A stretch of 64,000 nt of DNA, from positions 1 through 64,000 of IMG/VR virus record IMGVR_UViG_3300023184_000090; one strand, 5' to 3'. The position numbers and the translations under genes are program-made. This DNA is from a virus. A model generated the notes under the pieces. The model was not told where the DNA came from. It saw only the letters and a program-made list of their open reading frames with translations, and ran no database searches. This document shows, in pieces, positions 1 through 9,273 of the stretch (position 1 is its first letter; each line of letters opens with the position of its first letter).

Positions 1-1
1 G

Positions 2-3000
2 TTGCAAGCAAGACTTGACAAGACATTTGAAGAACAAACCCGCGCCAAAGAAAAACTGGACGCTTTGGAAAAGCGTCAACGGGCATACGGGCAACAGCAA
101 GACGTTATTACTGGAGCGGCTCCTGGCCAACGCGAAGCCGATCGTTTGAAGGCTGGCGCGGGTTATCGTACAGTTGCCGGGAAGGTACGCACAAAGCCCA
201 CGAAAAAAGCAAGTTGGGGAATTGAGTCTGTCCCCAAAACAAAAGAAGTCAAGCCTTCGGAAGTTGCCAAAGCTGCGGCAGAAATGGCCCGTGCAGCAAA
301 CTTGGTCAAGGCGGCTGAACGGCTGGCCAAACCTACAACCGTAGAAGTTTCTGACGAAATAACCGAGTTGCGCCGACAGTATGCTGAAGCAAACAAAGTT
401 GCGGAAGGGTATTTGTTTGGGGACGTCAGAAGAGCAGGTATTGTTGTAGAGGGTGCTGTGAGAGAACGCACGCGGTTGGCAGGGCTGATTGCGGAGTCCA
501 TAAAGCGTGTGCCAGTTACTCCCAGCGTTGTGGTTGAGGCGCAAAAGAAACTGGACATGCTCAGTAGCGCTGTCAGAACGCTTGACCCTTCGGCCAACGG
601 CACGTTTGCTCCTGAAAAAACCGTTGACGTCATGCTGGAGATGGAACGGCTGCAAAACGAACTGGGGGAGTATGTCTATCGGGGCGGCAAATTAACTGAG
701 CAGCAGCTTTCGGGAGCCGCTGCGGCGGAAGCAACAGCCAATCTAATTAAACTGAAAGGCGCTGACACACCCGCTGCTTTGATTAGAACCGCTAAAAACT
801 ACGAAGCGGCGGTAAGCCAGGTTGATTACCAGCTTACACAGTTGCGCAAGTCCCTTGACAAAATTAAAGACGAATTTGATCGCGTTGCCAAAAACGAAGA
901 AACGGTTAACGGCGAACCTGCAAAAAAAGCACCAGCGGTTGTTGAAGCAAAACTTGCGGAGCTTATTGAAAAAGCCACACCAATTGATGCCGCACATACC
1001 AAAGCAGTGGCGCTATACAAAGTGGCCCGTCGTGATTTGCTCATGTTCCAGTACGAGATGGGCAAAGGCGTGCGTCAACAGTACGCAGATGCCGTGGCCG
1101 CGCTACAGGCGGAGACTGAGCGGCAGGCAAAAGACCCTGCGCTGGCAGCGGTTGCCAAACGCAACGAAGCAAACGCCGCTGTGTTGGCACAACTGCAAGA
1201 GCGGTTGGCCAAAGCTCAAGTTAACTTTGAAAAGGCACGGGCAAAAGAGCGTGCAACCCCCGAACCCGACACGCGGACTGCGGAGCAGAAAGCCGAAGAC
1301 GAGCGCCAAGATCGTTTAGAGCAGCTCCTAAAAGCCCCGTCAGCCGAATTGGCAGCGCTGCCCGGCACGCGCATCGAAGTGGATACCACCGGGCAGTTGG
1401 CACAGGCCGTGCAAAACAACGCCAAGCGCATGCTTGGTTTGTCGCAAGCGGCGTTGGAAAAAGCCGTCGCCGAGAACGACGTTGCCGCAGTACAAAAAGC
1501 AACCGCAGATGTTCAACGCTACGAGAAAGAACTGGCCCAGGCACTTCCTGCTGGTGAGCGCGTTAAGACTGTTGTGGGAGAAGAAGCGGCGGCTGGCCCG
1601 CCCGGCACGCAACCTGTCGTTGCAGGCACGCGGCTTGGCGCACGCAAAGTGGGGCCGCTTGTTCGCCAAGCCCAAAGGCCCCCAGGACAGATGCTCACAG
1701 GTTCTGGGCTGGATGTTAAGCAGGGAAGCCAGAATCCGCCAAGGCAGGCTGGAGCTGTTCGACTGCGCAGCTATGACCTGTCTCCTGAAGCGGCCAACGC
1801 AATTAGTTTGGCTACGCTGAACAAGCAAGTGAGAGCCGCAGAAGGCGACCGCAAAGCCGAGTTGCAAGCGCAATATAAATTGCAAACTGAGGGGCTTACC
1901 AAAGAGCAAATTGCAGAGCGGCTTGCAGAAGGCAAGCGGCTGATTGGTAGTGACGAGTCCATGGCGTTGATTGCACAGCGCGAGAACCTACGTCAAGCCA
2001 CTGCGGACTTGAATAAAGCCCGCACCGAACTGAATGCCGCAGAAGCGGCGGCAGAAAAGGCAGGAACTAAAAACAGCCCGGCTGTGCTGGTGGCGCAAGA
2101 TGCTTTCGATCAGGCAAGCGACACTGTGGAGATGCTTGAAAACCGTATTTCTCGCATGCGGGAAGCTGAGCAGGCCAGCAAGCAGGCACGCCGCACGGGC
2201 GCAAATGCTGAACAAGAGGCCGACAACGCCGTTGAAGAGGACGTAGATAAGAACGCGCCAGTTACACGGGCTCAAAAAGCCGTGGGCGATGTTTACTTTG
2301 ACGAAGGCGATGCGGCTCCCACCCAGTACAAGACTGCGCTGGGTACGCAGTTGTCTGACCGCGCCATTGAAGAAATCAACGATGGCAGCTTGATCTACGC
2401 GCTGAACGATGTGGCCAAGAACGGCGCAACGCCGCTGTTGCGTGAGAACGCAGCCAAAGTGGCGCAGTTTGTTCGACAGACCAAAGTTCAAGTTGTCAGC
2501 AGCATCACTATTAACGGTAAGCAGTACCCAGCCGCTTATGACCCGGCTACGAACACCGTGTTGCTGACCCAAGCTGGCATGACACAAGAAGACCTTGTGC
2601 ACGAGACAACGCACGCAGCCACCATGCGTGTGATTGAAATGCCAGAGAAAGACCTGACACCATTGCAACGCCAAGCCAAGCGCGAGTTGCAGGCTATGCT
2701 CCAGGCCATCAAGCGCGACAGTAAGTTTGAAGGCGAGTACGCAACCGCAGACTTGAAAGAGTTTGTGTCCGAAGCGCAGTCCAACGACGACTTGCGCACA
2801 AAGATGGAGCAGAAGCCCTGGTTCCGTGGCAACATGTTCACGCGGTTTATCCGCCGCATACTAAACTTGATTGGCTTTGATACGCAAGAGTTGATGACAA
2901 CCAGAGCGCAAGAACTGATTGAAACCATCTACATGCCCTCGCGTTCAATCCAGGGTGTTGGCAGAAGCGCTGCGGCTGCACGACCAACATCCGTCATTGT

Positions 3001-5533
3001 TGGCTATGACCCAACAACCACGGCCAAGATCAAGGGAAACTTCTACGGGCTGGCTGGTCGGGTACAGCTTGTTGACAGGCTTGCCGCAGCGGACGCGGCC
3101 ATTGTGGCCGCAGAAGGCGCAGACAAACTGACTTCTGTTGAAGCGTTTCAGGCGCAGTACTTCATGCGCATGGCAGACAAAGTGACCCAAGCGGCGGGGC
3201 AGTTCGTTACTAGCGGCCCGGTTCGGATTGTGGCCGACAAGCGCACTACCGGGACAGAGTACCGCTATGAGTCTGTTGAGGGGGCCAATCTGCTTCGTGT
3301 GAGCGAACACCTGGAGCAAGCCACCAAAGCCAGCGGACGCAGTGCGGACGACATAGAGCGCATGTTCACGGTGTTGAGCGCGGGCGCAAGAGCAGATGCG
3401 TTGCCCAACGGCTGGATTCGTTTGAACACTGGGGACGCTAAAGCCGCCAAGGCTGAGTACGATGCGGACAAGGCGTATCTAAACGCCAACCCCAAAGTCA
3501 AACAGTATATGGATGCGGCAGCAGCGGAGTATCGCCAATACAACGCAGGTCTTTTGGACTTTGCCGCGCAGTGCGATTTCCTGACGCCTGAAGAAGCCAC
3601 TCGTTTGAAGCGCGTGCCCTATGCTCCGTACTACCGCGTTGAAGATGGCGTGGTCAAGCTGTTCGTGGAAGACGAGCGTCCTATCAAGATTGGCAACATC
3701 AAGGACAACCCAGACTTGCAACGCATGATTGGGGACAATACCAAGATCATGCCAATTCTTACCAGTGCGGTGCAGAACACGTACATGCTGACCCGCGCTG
3801 CCCTGGACAACAAGGCCGCATACGAGACATCTAACGCCATGTACAAGGCAGGGTTTGCGTCCAAGTACGGCCCCGGTCAAGGCCCAGCCAACGCCGACAC
3901 TGTGCACTTCAAAGTCAAAGGCAAGCCATACTTTGCAACGATTGATTCGGATACGTTTGGTATCCCAGCGCACTTGATCGTCAAGGGCATGGAAGGCATT
4001 AAGACTACGCTGCCACAGCTTGTGCAGATGCTGGGCGTGCCTGCTGACATCTTGCGCAAGTTCATTACCCGTTCTCCCGCATACGCTGTGCGGCAGATTA
4101 TTCGAGACCCTATCAACGCGGCTTTGCTGTCGGGTACTGACGGCGTGCCTGTGCTCAACGCGATTCGGCAGTTGGCCAAGATGCGCAATGGGCAGAACAC
4201 GACCCAGGACGAGCTTATGCGCGGTCTGGTTGTCAGTAGCAACGTCTACACGGGCAACGAGAAAGACATGGAGAAGTTCTTGCAGGACATCCAGTCTGGC
4301 AAAGGCAAGTGGACAAAAATGATGGGGGTGATTGACAGCGCGGCTTTGCAGGCGGACGTTGCCACCAGGGCGCTGGTGTATGAGTCGGCCCTGCGGCGCG
4401 GGTTGTCCAAGGCCCAGGCGCAGTTTGTGGCAATGGAGTCTCAGAACTTTGGGCGCAGGGGGTTGTCGCCTAGCATGCAGATGCTGTCCACGATGGTTCC
4501 GTTTTTTAACGCCCAGATTCAGGGCTTGGATGTGCTGTACCGCACCCTGCGTGGCAAGATGCCGTTTGCCCAGCAGATGGAAATTCAACGCAAACTGAAG
4601 GCCCGTGCCATGATGCTAATGACAGGCGCTATGGCCTACGCCCTCATGATGCAAGACGACGAGGCCTACAAGAAGGCTACGCCAGAAGAACGCTACGGCA
4701 ACTTCTTTGTGTACATCCCTGGCGTAAAAGACCCGCTGAGAATCCCCATTCCCTACGAGATTGGCGTGTTGTTCATGGCCATTCCACAGGCCATAGTGGA
4801 TGTGGCAATCCGCGACACAAAGGCAGCGGAAGCGATCAAGGGTATCGGCAAGCTGTTGTGGCAGTCCGCGCCTGGAGTCGTGCCTGTGGGCGCAAAGCCT
4901 TGGCTGGAAGCGTACTACGGTCAGACAGCGTTTGGGCCGATAGAGAACCAACGCGAGAAGATGCTTGCGGCAGGGGAGCGCTACCGCCCAGGCACTACCG
5001 AAGTGGCCAAGGCTTTGGGGTCGTTTACTGGGGTTGTGGGTGTGTCGCCGCTGATGCTGGAACACTTTGTAAAAAGCTACACCAGCATGCTGGGGATTTC
5101 CGCGTTGCATATGCTTGACCCTGTGTTTGCAACGGGCGTTGGTGGGGAGAAGGCATCTATCCCCGCAAGCAAACAGCCGTTTGTTGGCGGCTTGTTCCAC
5201 TCAGCCGAAGGTCGGTTCTTGATTGACCGCGCCTACGAACGTATGGATGACATTGTGCAGGCGTCAAACACTTACGAAGGTTTGATGAACAAAGGGCAGA
5301 GGGCTGAAGCCAAGGCGTTTGCCCAACGCCAGAGCAATCTAATAGCCATGAAAGACGAGGCCGGGGCGTTCAGGCAAGAGATGGGAACGCTGTTCACCGA
5401 AGAACGCTCTATCCACGACAACCCCCGGTTGACTACGGCTCAGAAGGACGAGCGTTTGGATCGCTTGAAGCGCTTTGAGAATAAGAGGGCGGAACAGTTT
5501 TATAAACAATCCGAAAGAACCACACGCCAGTAA
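2..5533 (+). CDS. Giant polyvalent virion-associated protein with HExxH peptidase motif (5'-partial)
   Basis: The reading frame is open from the first bases, so the true start lies outside the window; 1843 codons are visible. The first ~800 residues are charged, Ala/Glu/Lys-rich and predicted coiled coil. A zinc-peptidase motif HETTH lies at about residues 867-871, with a possible third ligand Glu near 924 (FVSE). A segment around residues 1355-1390 (RSPAYAVRQIIRDPINAAL) resembles the LPD38-type domain of large polyvalent phage proteins. Hydrophobic stretches near 1535 and 1585-1604 could be membrane-interacting. Proteins of this family are packaged in the virion and thought to be injected with DNA; that role is inferred here. 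The gene converges on the leftward replication operon. Peptidase activity is not proven. Confidence 0.75.
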   Translation: MQARLDKTFEEQTRAKEKLDALEKRQRAYGQQQDVITGAAPGQREADRLKAGAGYRTVAGKVRTKPTKKASWGIESVPKTKEVKPSEVAKAAAEMARAANLVKAAERLAKPTTVEVSDEITELRRQYAEANKVAEGYLFGDVRRAGIVVEGAVRERTRLAGLIAESIKRVPVTPSVVVEAQKKLDMLSSAVRTLDPSANGTFAPEKTVDVMLEMERLQNELGEYVYRGGKLTEQQLSGAAAAEATANLIKLKGADTPAALIRTAKNYEAAVSQVDYQLTQLRKSLDKIKDEFDRVAKNEETVNGEPAKKAPAVVEAKLAELIEKATPIDAAHTKAVALYKVARRDLLMFQYEMGKGVRQQYADAVAALQAETERQAKDPALAAVAKRNEANAAVLAQLQERLAKAQVNFEKARAKERATPEPDTRTAEQKAEDERQDRLEQLLKAPSAELAALPGTRIEVDTTGQLAQAVQNNAKRMLGLSQAALEKAVAENDVAAVQKATADVQRYEKELAQALPAGERVKTVVGEEAAAGPPGTQPVVAGTRLGARKVGPLVRQAQRPPGQMLTGSGLDVKQGSQNPPRQAGAVRLRSYDLSPEAANAISLATLNKQVRAAEGDRKAELQAQYKLQTEGLTKEQIAERLAEGKRLIGSDESMALIAQRENLRQATADLNKARTELNAAEAAAEKAGTKNSPAVLVAQDAFDQASDTVEMLENRISRMREAEQASKQARRTGANAEQEADNAVEEDVDKNAPVTRAQKAVGDVYFDEGDAAPTQYKTALGTQLSDRAIEEINDGSLIYALNDVAKNGATPLLRENAAKVAQFVRQTKVQVVSSITINGKQYPAAYDPATNTVLLTQAGMTQEDLVHETTHAATMRVIEMPEKDLTPLQRQAKRELQAMLQAIKRDSKFEGEYATADLKEFVSEAQSNDDLRTKMEQKPWFRGNMFTRFIRRILNLIGFDTQELMTTRAQELIETIYMPSRSIQGVGRSAAAARPTSVIVGYDPTTTAKIKGNFYGLAGRVQLVDRLAAADAAIVAAEGADKLTSVEAFQAQYFMRMADKVTQAAGQFVTSGPVRIVADKRTTGTEYRYESVEGANLLRVSEHLEQATKASGRSADDIERMFTVLSAGARADALPNGWIRLNTGDAKAAKAEYDADKAYLNANPKVKQYMDAAAAEYRQYNAGLLDFAAQCDFLTPEEATRLKRVPYAPYYRVEDGVVKLFVEDERPIKIGNIKDNPDLQRMIGDNTKIMPILTSAVQNTYMLTRAALDNKAAYETSNAMYKAGFASKYGPGQGPANADTVHFKVKGKPYFATIDSDTFGIPAHLIVKGMEGIKTTLPQLVQMLGVPADILRKFITRSPAYAVRQIIRDPINAALLSGTDGVPVLNAIRQLAKMRNGQNTTQDELMRGLVVSSNVYTGNEKDMEKFLQDIQSGKGKWTKMMGVIDSAALQADVATRALVYESALRRGLSKAQAQFVAMESQNFGRRGLSPSMQMLSTMVPFFNAQIQGLDVLYRTLRGKMPFAQQMEIQRKLKARAMMLMTGAMAYALMMQDDEAYKKATPEERYGNFFVYIPGVKDPLRIPIPYEIGVLFMAIPQAIVDVAIRDTKAAEAIKGIGKLLWQSAPGVVPVGAKPWLEAYYGQTAFGPIENQREKMLAAGERYRPGTTEVAKALGSFTGVVGVSPLMLEHFVKSYTSMLGISALHMLDPVFATGVGGEKASIPASKQPFVGGLFHSAEGRFLIDRAYERMDDIVQASNTYEGLMNKGQRAEAKAFAQRQSNLIAMKDEAGAFRQEMGTLFTEERSIHDNPRLTTAQKDERLDRLKRFENKRAEQFYKQSERTTRQ

Positions 5534-5583
5534 ACCCGTCTCGAACACAGGGTTCGGCACGGGCATCGAATAGGCGGTGGTGA

Positions 5584-5650
5584 AGGGCTTTGCGCAAGCC
5601 CTCTTCGCGGGTAGTTTCTAAATCGAGGCAGGGGACAAAAAACCCCTGCC
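5584..5650. terminator. Paired hairpins between convergent genes, probable bidirectional terminator
   Basis: Two inverted repeats sit between the convergent stop codons. The first has AGGGCTT at 5584-5590 pairing with AAGCCCT at 5596-5602. The second has GGCAGGGG at 5627-5634 pairing with CCCCTGCC at 5643-5650, with an A-rich loop (U-rich on the minus strand). Neither has a long U-tract, so termination is inferred from position and stem strength. Confidence 0.6.
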
Positions 5651-5655
5651 CCTTC

Positions 5656-8556
5656 TCAAGTCGCGCCCAAGGATAGTTGATTCTTAATTTCTTCATCTAC
5701 TTCCGATATGCGGCGGCTGATGTGCATGGCGGCTACACGCAGTGGGGGGCCGCTGGTCTTGGCCAGCAAGTCTTTCTTCTTCAAGTACTGCACAGTAAAG
5801 TCCTTCTCAAGCTGGCGCTTGAGCGCGGTGTAGCTGAAGCTGCGGTTTGAACAGAACGCTTTGAGCAGACGCTCTTCAATGAAGAAGTCGATGTGGTCTG
5901 GTGTTACGCCCCACTCTACACGGCCCATGACCTCCCCCCTAGTGGTGTTCTTGTCCACCGCAGTACCGTCACCCAAATGCGCCAAGGGGCCCGCTTTCTC
6001 GCCAAACTTGACGACGACAAACTTGCCTTGGTATTCCTGCGTATAGTTGTTGAGTACGTCCTCGGCACTACGTTTGCCCCCGCTGATGCTCAAGCGCTGG
6101 TTTGTGATCTGGCGGCGGTAGCTCTCCAGTATTTCAGCCAAGGGGAACTCGGCAACCTTGGCGTGTTCGCTGTTCATAATCACACCAGCGGCAATAGCAC
6201 AGCCAACACCTGCCATCCAGAAGCGTTCGTCGTTGGGGGCTTTGTACTCGTCATACATACGCCGCACAGTCTCAGGCACTAAAGTTTTAAGCAGGCTCTC
6301 GTTATCAACCATGTACTGCACAAGCGCTTCCCCCGCCACGGCGTAGTTGTCTTGGAGCGACTTGATGATTTCAATCTCATCGGCATTCCACTCGAGCTTC
6401 TCATCCATGATGTACTCAATAAGCCTGCGCAACTCGCCCTCGGAGGAGTGCTTGCGAACGCTGGTCATGTAATCAATGGCTGGCATATTGGACGACATGA
6501 TGGCAATGGTCTGCCACGTAGACAGGTTTAAGCGCTCTTTGTTCGTGCCCGACTCCATCCTCTCTTTGCCGCGCCCCTCACTCACACTAAACAGTGTGGA
6601 AGGAAACCACTCAAAGTCCGCCCTGTTGTTGGTGGTTATCTCGTCGGTTATCAGCGGGTTGCTGTGCAGCAAACCCAGACGCTGTTGCATGGCTACTGGA
6701 GAAGTGCCTGACCCTGTGCGGTAGTGCGTGGGGTGGCCCCAGATAGATGCCGCGCCATCAAGCGCCAAGGATTTACCCGTGCCCGATTCGCTGGACGCGC
6801 AGTGCACAGTCAGTCCGTACAGGCCAGTGAATCGCATGAGTGGAGCACCAGCACCCAAGAGAATAATCGCCAAGTGATCCCACAACTTGCGGCGAACCAG
6901 CAGCATGATGACTTTGCGCCACACCTCAAGGGAGCCTGTCGGCTGGGTGTTCATCACAATGTTCTCTAGCCCCGGCATGGGCACTTCAATAGGCGGCTTG
7001 TGCGCGGCGTAGATACGTCCCGCAAACACATAGGTTCCGTCTTTCTGCCAGCCGTAGTGCGCTGGTACGTCAATGGGTTTCTTTTCACTGCTCATTTTTT
7101 CCACACAAGACCTCACGTAGTTGTATAAATTTATGTCGTTGCCTGAACCGAACGCAGCCACGACGTTCTGTGCCATCAGGTGTTTGATCGTCTCATCCTT
7201 ACCTGCCACCGCTTTTTGCGCAAAGGTTATTTCCTGTACGCGAGAAGGGCGCATGGCCAGCATGTGAACGATGTGTTCTCCCTGGTTGTTCAAGATGTCC
7301 ACTGGGAAGAAGTCATACGGGAGCAACATGACATGCCGTTTGATTACGTTGCCCTGGGCGTCTTCATCTTCTTTCTCGATGAACACACCACCGCGTTCTC
7401 CATACGCGTACCCCTTGGGGGGTTCAGGGCGCAACACTTTTTTTGCTTTGTCTCCTGTATCAGAGGCAGGTATGTCTACCAGTTTTTCAGTAGTTGTGAC
7501 TGCCGTTTCACGCCCAAGCATTAAGGGGTTGGTGATCTTGCCAAAGAACTGACACCCGTTGCACAGACCCGGATTCTCAGAATCAAACTTTGTGCAGGGA
7601 TACGGGCCTTTGATTTCTGCCATTTTCCTGTGCATGCGGTCTTCATCGTAAGGGTGCAGATTGGACAGCCACACAGCGGCTTTGTCGCCGTCATCGCACT
7701 TCTGCGCAATGCTCAACCATCCACGCCACAGCGGCTCCATGCCATCGTCCTCGGCGTTTTCGGCGTAGTGCTGGAGTTGGGCGCACCCGTTGCCTGCCTT
7801 GGTTTTGACCAAGATGTTTTTGAACTTGGTGACGCTGTTCTCAAACAGCTTCACTGTCGTTGCTGCAACGGTGGCAACTGGGCGTGCGCCGGGAATCGCC
7901 AACTCCGTCCTAGCCTTGGGGGGCAGCATGGGGGGCAACGACTTTAACTGGCTGGCAATGTGCTCGGCTAGTGTGTAAAAGTCAAACGTGTCGCCTTCAG
8001 CCAGTATGCGGACCATGCGCGGCGTGCCGTACTTTTCCTTGTGGTTGAAAGTTTCTGGTACGCGTAACACTCGCGCCGCATCGGCAGTCACGGTCATGTC
8101 GATGTTCAAAGCCTCTTGCTTGCACAAGCGTTTGAAGTTTTCCGCTACAGGTTTCCATTCCGCGACTGTTACATCGGTTGTGAAGGGCCAATAGCAGTGC
8201 AACCCACCGCCAGAACCGACAACGTAGGGCGAACCCAGTAGGTCAATCCCTGTCTTCGCCAAAAACACGTTCAGGGCGGTCGCGGCTTCTTTCTTGGAAG
8301 CGTACCCGTCCATGTCAATAAACAGGGCACGAATGAAGCGCGCGTTGTCTGCTGTGCGTTTCCCCTTGTTTTCAAAGGTGGACACTGCAAAATACACATC
8401 CTTCTGCTGGCGCACCCACTTGTCTATAGTGGCTGGCATCTCCTCTTGGTATTGCACATAAATATGCTCTTTCTTTTTTGTTGATAGCTCTGCCGCACAA
8501 TAAAGCCCGTTGTCTGGGGACGGCAAAACGACCGCTAGAAATTCAAGCGGGGTCAT
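5656..8556 (-). CDS. RepB-type primase fused to DUF927-like replicative helicase
   Basis: 966 aa, the last gene of the leftward operon. The N-terminal ~200 residues show primase-polymerase (AEP/RepB-type) motifs in order: FIDMDGY near residue 80, GSGGGLHCYW near 110 and DAARVLRVPETFNHK near 160. A Cys cluster (CTKF..LCNGC) near 330-345 may bind zinc. The C-terminal half has a Walker A motif SESGTGKS near 585-592 and resembles DUF927 superfamily 3-like ATPases. It probably lays down primers and unwinds DNA at the phage fork together with the family A polymerase encoded upstream. Start ATG is supported by GAAGGA upstream. A second, unrelated primase/helicase is encoded at 21454-23553. Confidence 0.85.
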   Translation of the reverse strand: MTPLEFLAVVLPSPDNGLYCAAELSTKKKEHIYVQYQEEMPATIDKWVRQQKDVYFAVSTFENKGKRTADNARFIRALFIDMDGYASKKEAATALNVFLAKTGIDLLGSPYVVGSGGGLHCYWPFTTDVTVAEWKPVAENFKRLCKQEALNIDMTVTADAARVLRVPETFNHKEKYGTPRMVRILAEGDTFDFYTLAEHIASQLKSLPPMLPPKARTELAIPGARPVATVAATTVKLFENSVTKFKNILVKTKAGNGCAQLQHYAENAEDDGMEPLWRGWLSIAQKCDDGDKAAVWLSNLHPYDEDRMHRKMAEIKGPYPCTKFDSENPGLCNGCQFFGKITNPLMLGRETAVTTTEKLVDIPASDTGDKAKKVLRPEPPKGYAYGERGGVFIEKEDEDAQGNVIKRHVMLLPYDFFPVDILNNQGEHIVHMLAMRPSRVQEITFAQKAVAGKDETIKHLMAQNVVAAFGSGNDINLYNYVRSCVEKMSSEKKPIDVPAHYGWQKDGTYVFAGRIYAAHKPPIEVPMPGLENIVMNTQPTGSLEVWRKVIMLLVRRKLWDHLAIILLGAGAPLMRFTGLYGLTVHCASSESGTGKSLALDGAASIWGHPTHYRTGSGTSPVAMQQRLGLLHSNPLITDEITTNNRADFEWFPSTLFSVSEGRGKERMESGTNKERLNLSTWQTIAIMSSNMPAIDYMTSVRKHSSEGELRRLIEYIMDEKLEWNADEIEIIKSLQDNYAVAGEALVQYMVDNESLLKTLVPETVRRMYDEYKAPNDERFWMAGVGCAIAAGVIMNSEHAKVAEFPLAEILESYRRQITNQRLSISGGKRSAEDVLNNYTQEYQGKFVVVKFGEKAGPLAHLGDGTAVDKNTTRGEVMGRVEWGVTPDHIDFFIEERLLKAFCSNRSFSYTALKRQLEKDFTVQYLKKKDLLAKTSGPPLRVAAMHISRRISEVDEEIKNQLSLGAT

Positions 8557-8570
8557 GGAAGTCCTTCGGT

Positions 8571-8756
8571 TTATTTGAACAGGTCGAGTTGCTGTGGGTC
8601 TTTGAACGGGTACTCGTCAGTGGGGGCTAGCGCCGTGAAGCGGCGTAGCAGTTCCACTTGCCATTGGCGGGGCATGTTGTCGTGCGCATCCAATTCGTCT
8701 GCGGCGATGCGGATAAGTTCGCTGTTACTCAAGGTTCTAGGCTGTAGTGTGCGCAT
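8571..8756 (-). CDS. Small conserved-type phage protein, unknown function
   Basis: 61 aa starting MRTLQPRTLSNSELIR. I chose the ATG at 8756 because GGAGAAAAAT lies just upstream; a longer frame would need a TTG at 8768. It overlaps the 3' end of the HTH gene (8729-9007) and lies 14 bases before the primase-helicase, so it is translated as part of the operon. It is soluble and helical with a basic N-terminus, and ends QQLDLFK. The C-terminal hydrophobic QxDLF is reminiscent of a clamp-binding (PIP-like) peptide, but this is a short match. I do not recognise the family. Confidence 0.65.
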   Translation of the reverse strand: MRTLQPRTLSNSELIRIAADELDAHDNMPRQWQVELLRRFTALAPTDEYPFKDPQQLDLFK

Positions 8757-9007
8757 ATTTTTCTCCAAGCATCGTCTGCTGAGTGTGAAGTTTGTAGGAA
8801 TTTCAACATGGTTTCAACCCGGAACTCATAGGCGGGGAAGATGTCGCCACCTTCAAACCAGTTGTAGACAGTTTGACGCGACACCCCAAGTGCTTTGGAG
8901 ATGCGCACAACCGAGAAGTTGTGGTGCGCGGCCCATCGACCTAGCTGGTTACCCAGCGTCTTGGGTGCACGCATGATCGCGTTGATTGTTTTTTCTGAGT
9001 AGGCCAT
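8729..9007 (-). CDS. Cro/CI-like HTH DNA-binding protein
   Basis: 92 aa. Residues ~30-55 form a clear helix-turn-helix (VVRISKALGVSRQTVYNWFEGG), the XRE/Cro type in which the Q-T-V-Y helix contacts DNA. It probably acts as a transcriptional regulator of phage genes; its operator is unknown, although TGTG..CACA palindromes at the 20.2-20.4 kb promoters are candidates. The start overlaps the stop region of the upstream small membrane protein (spacing 1 base), so the two are co-translated. The same arrangement, membrane protein followed by DNA-binding protein, recurs at 18639-19153. Confidence 0.8.
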   Translation of the reverse strand: MAYSEKTINAIMRAPKTLGNQLGRWAAHHNFSVVRISKALGVSRQTVYNWFEGGDIFPAYEFRVETMLKFLQTSHSADDAWRKICAHYSLEP

Positions 9008-9008
9008 G

Positions 9009-9233
9009 TTACTTGCGGTTCTGCGCCAAGATTGTGCAGATTGCCGTTTCGCCGTGGGTGTCTATCCCATGCAGGGCACAAGTAGCCACCATCGGGTCAG
9101 CGCCGTTGCTCACAGCTTTGTCCCACTTGTCGCGCTTATCAAACCCTGTCATCGTGCAGCCAATGATTACCGCCAAGAAAAACACCAAGCCCATGCCCCA
9201 CAAACAAATCCAAAATTTCTGATCTCTATCCAT
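9009..9233 (-). CDS. Small membrane protein, paralogue of 18926-19153
   Basis: 74 aa. A single hydrophobic segment at residues ~8-28 (FWICLWGMGLVFFLAVIIGC) is followed by a charged linker and a conserved tail with NGADPMV and TAICTILAQ. The tail is nearly identical in the second copy at 18926-19153. Start ATG has AGGAGA 8 bases upstream. The IIGC at the end of the hydrophobic segment resembles a lipobox, but the paralogue lacks the Cys, so lipidation is doubtful. Two conserved Cys in the tail could form a disulfide if it faces the periplasm. Function unknown. Confidence 0.75.
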   Translation of the reverse strand: MDRDQKFWICLWGMGLVFFLAVIIGCTMTGFDKRDKWDKAVSNGADPMVATCALHGIDTHGETAICTILAQNRK

Positions 9234-9248
9234 TTGATTCTCCTAAAT

Positions 9249-9268
9249 GCAGGGGCCGAAGCCCCCGC
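9249..9268 (-). terminator. GC-rich hairpin with TTCG loop, same 20-mer as at 39580
   Basis: On the minus strand this is a stem of G/C with a UUCG tetraloop directly after the SSB gene stop. The identical 20-base sequence occurs at 39580-39599 on the plus strand. Here no U-tract follows, so it may attenuate transcription or protect the 3' end of mRNA rather than terminate fully. Confidence 0.55.
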
Positions 9269-9273
9269 TAGTT

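Noticed and set aside
3479-4588. Long open frame (369 aa) on the minus strand inside the giant gene
   Set aside because: It lies fully opposite a gene with clear domains; low-complexity His/Arg/Leu content and no ribosome site. It is a shadow of GC-rich codon use.
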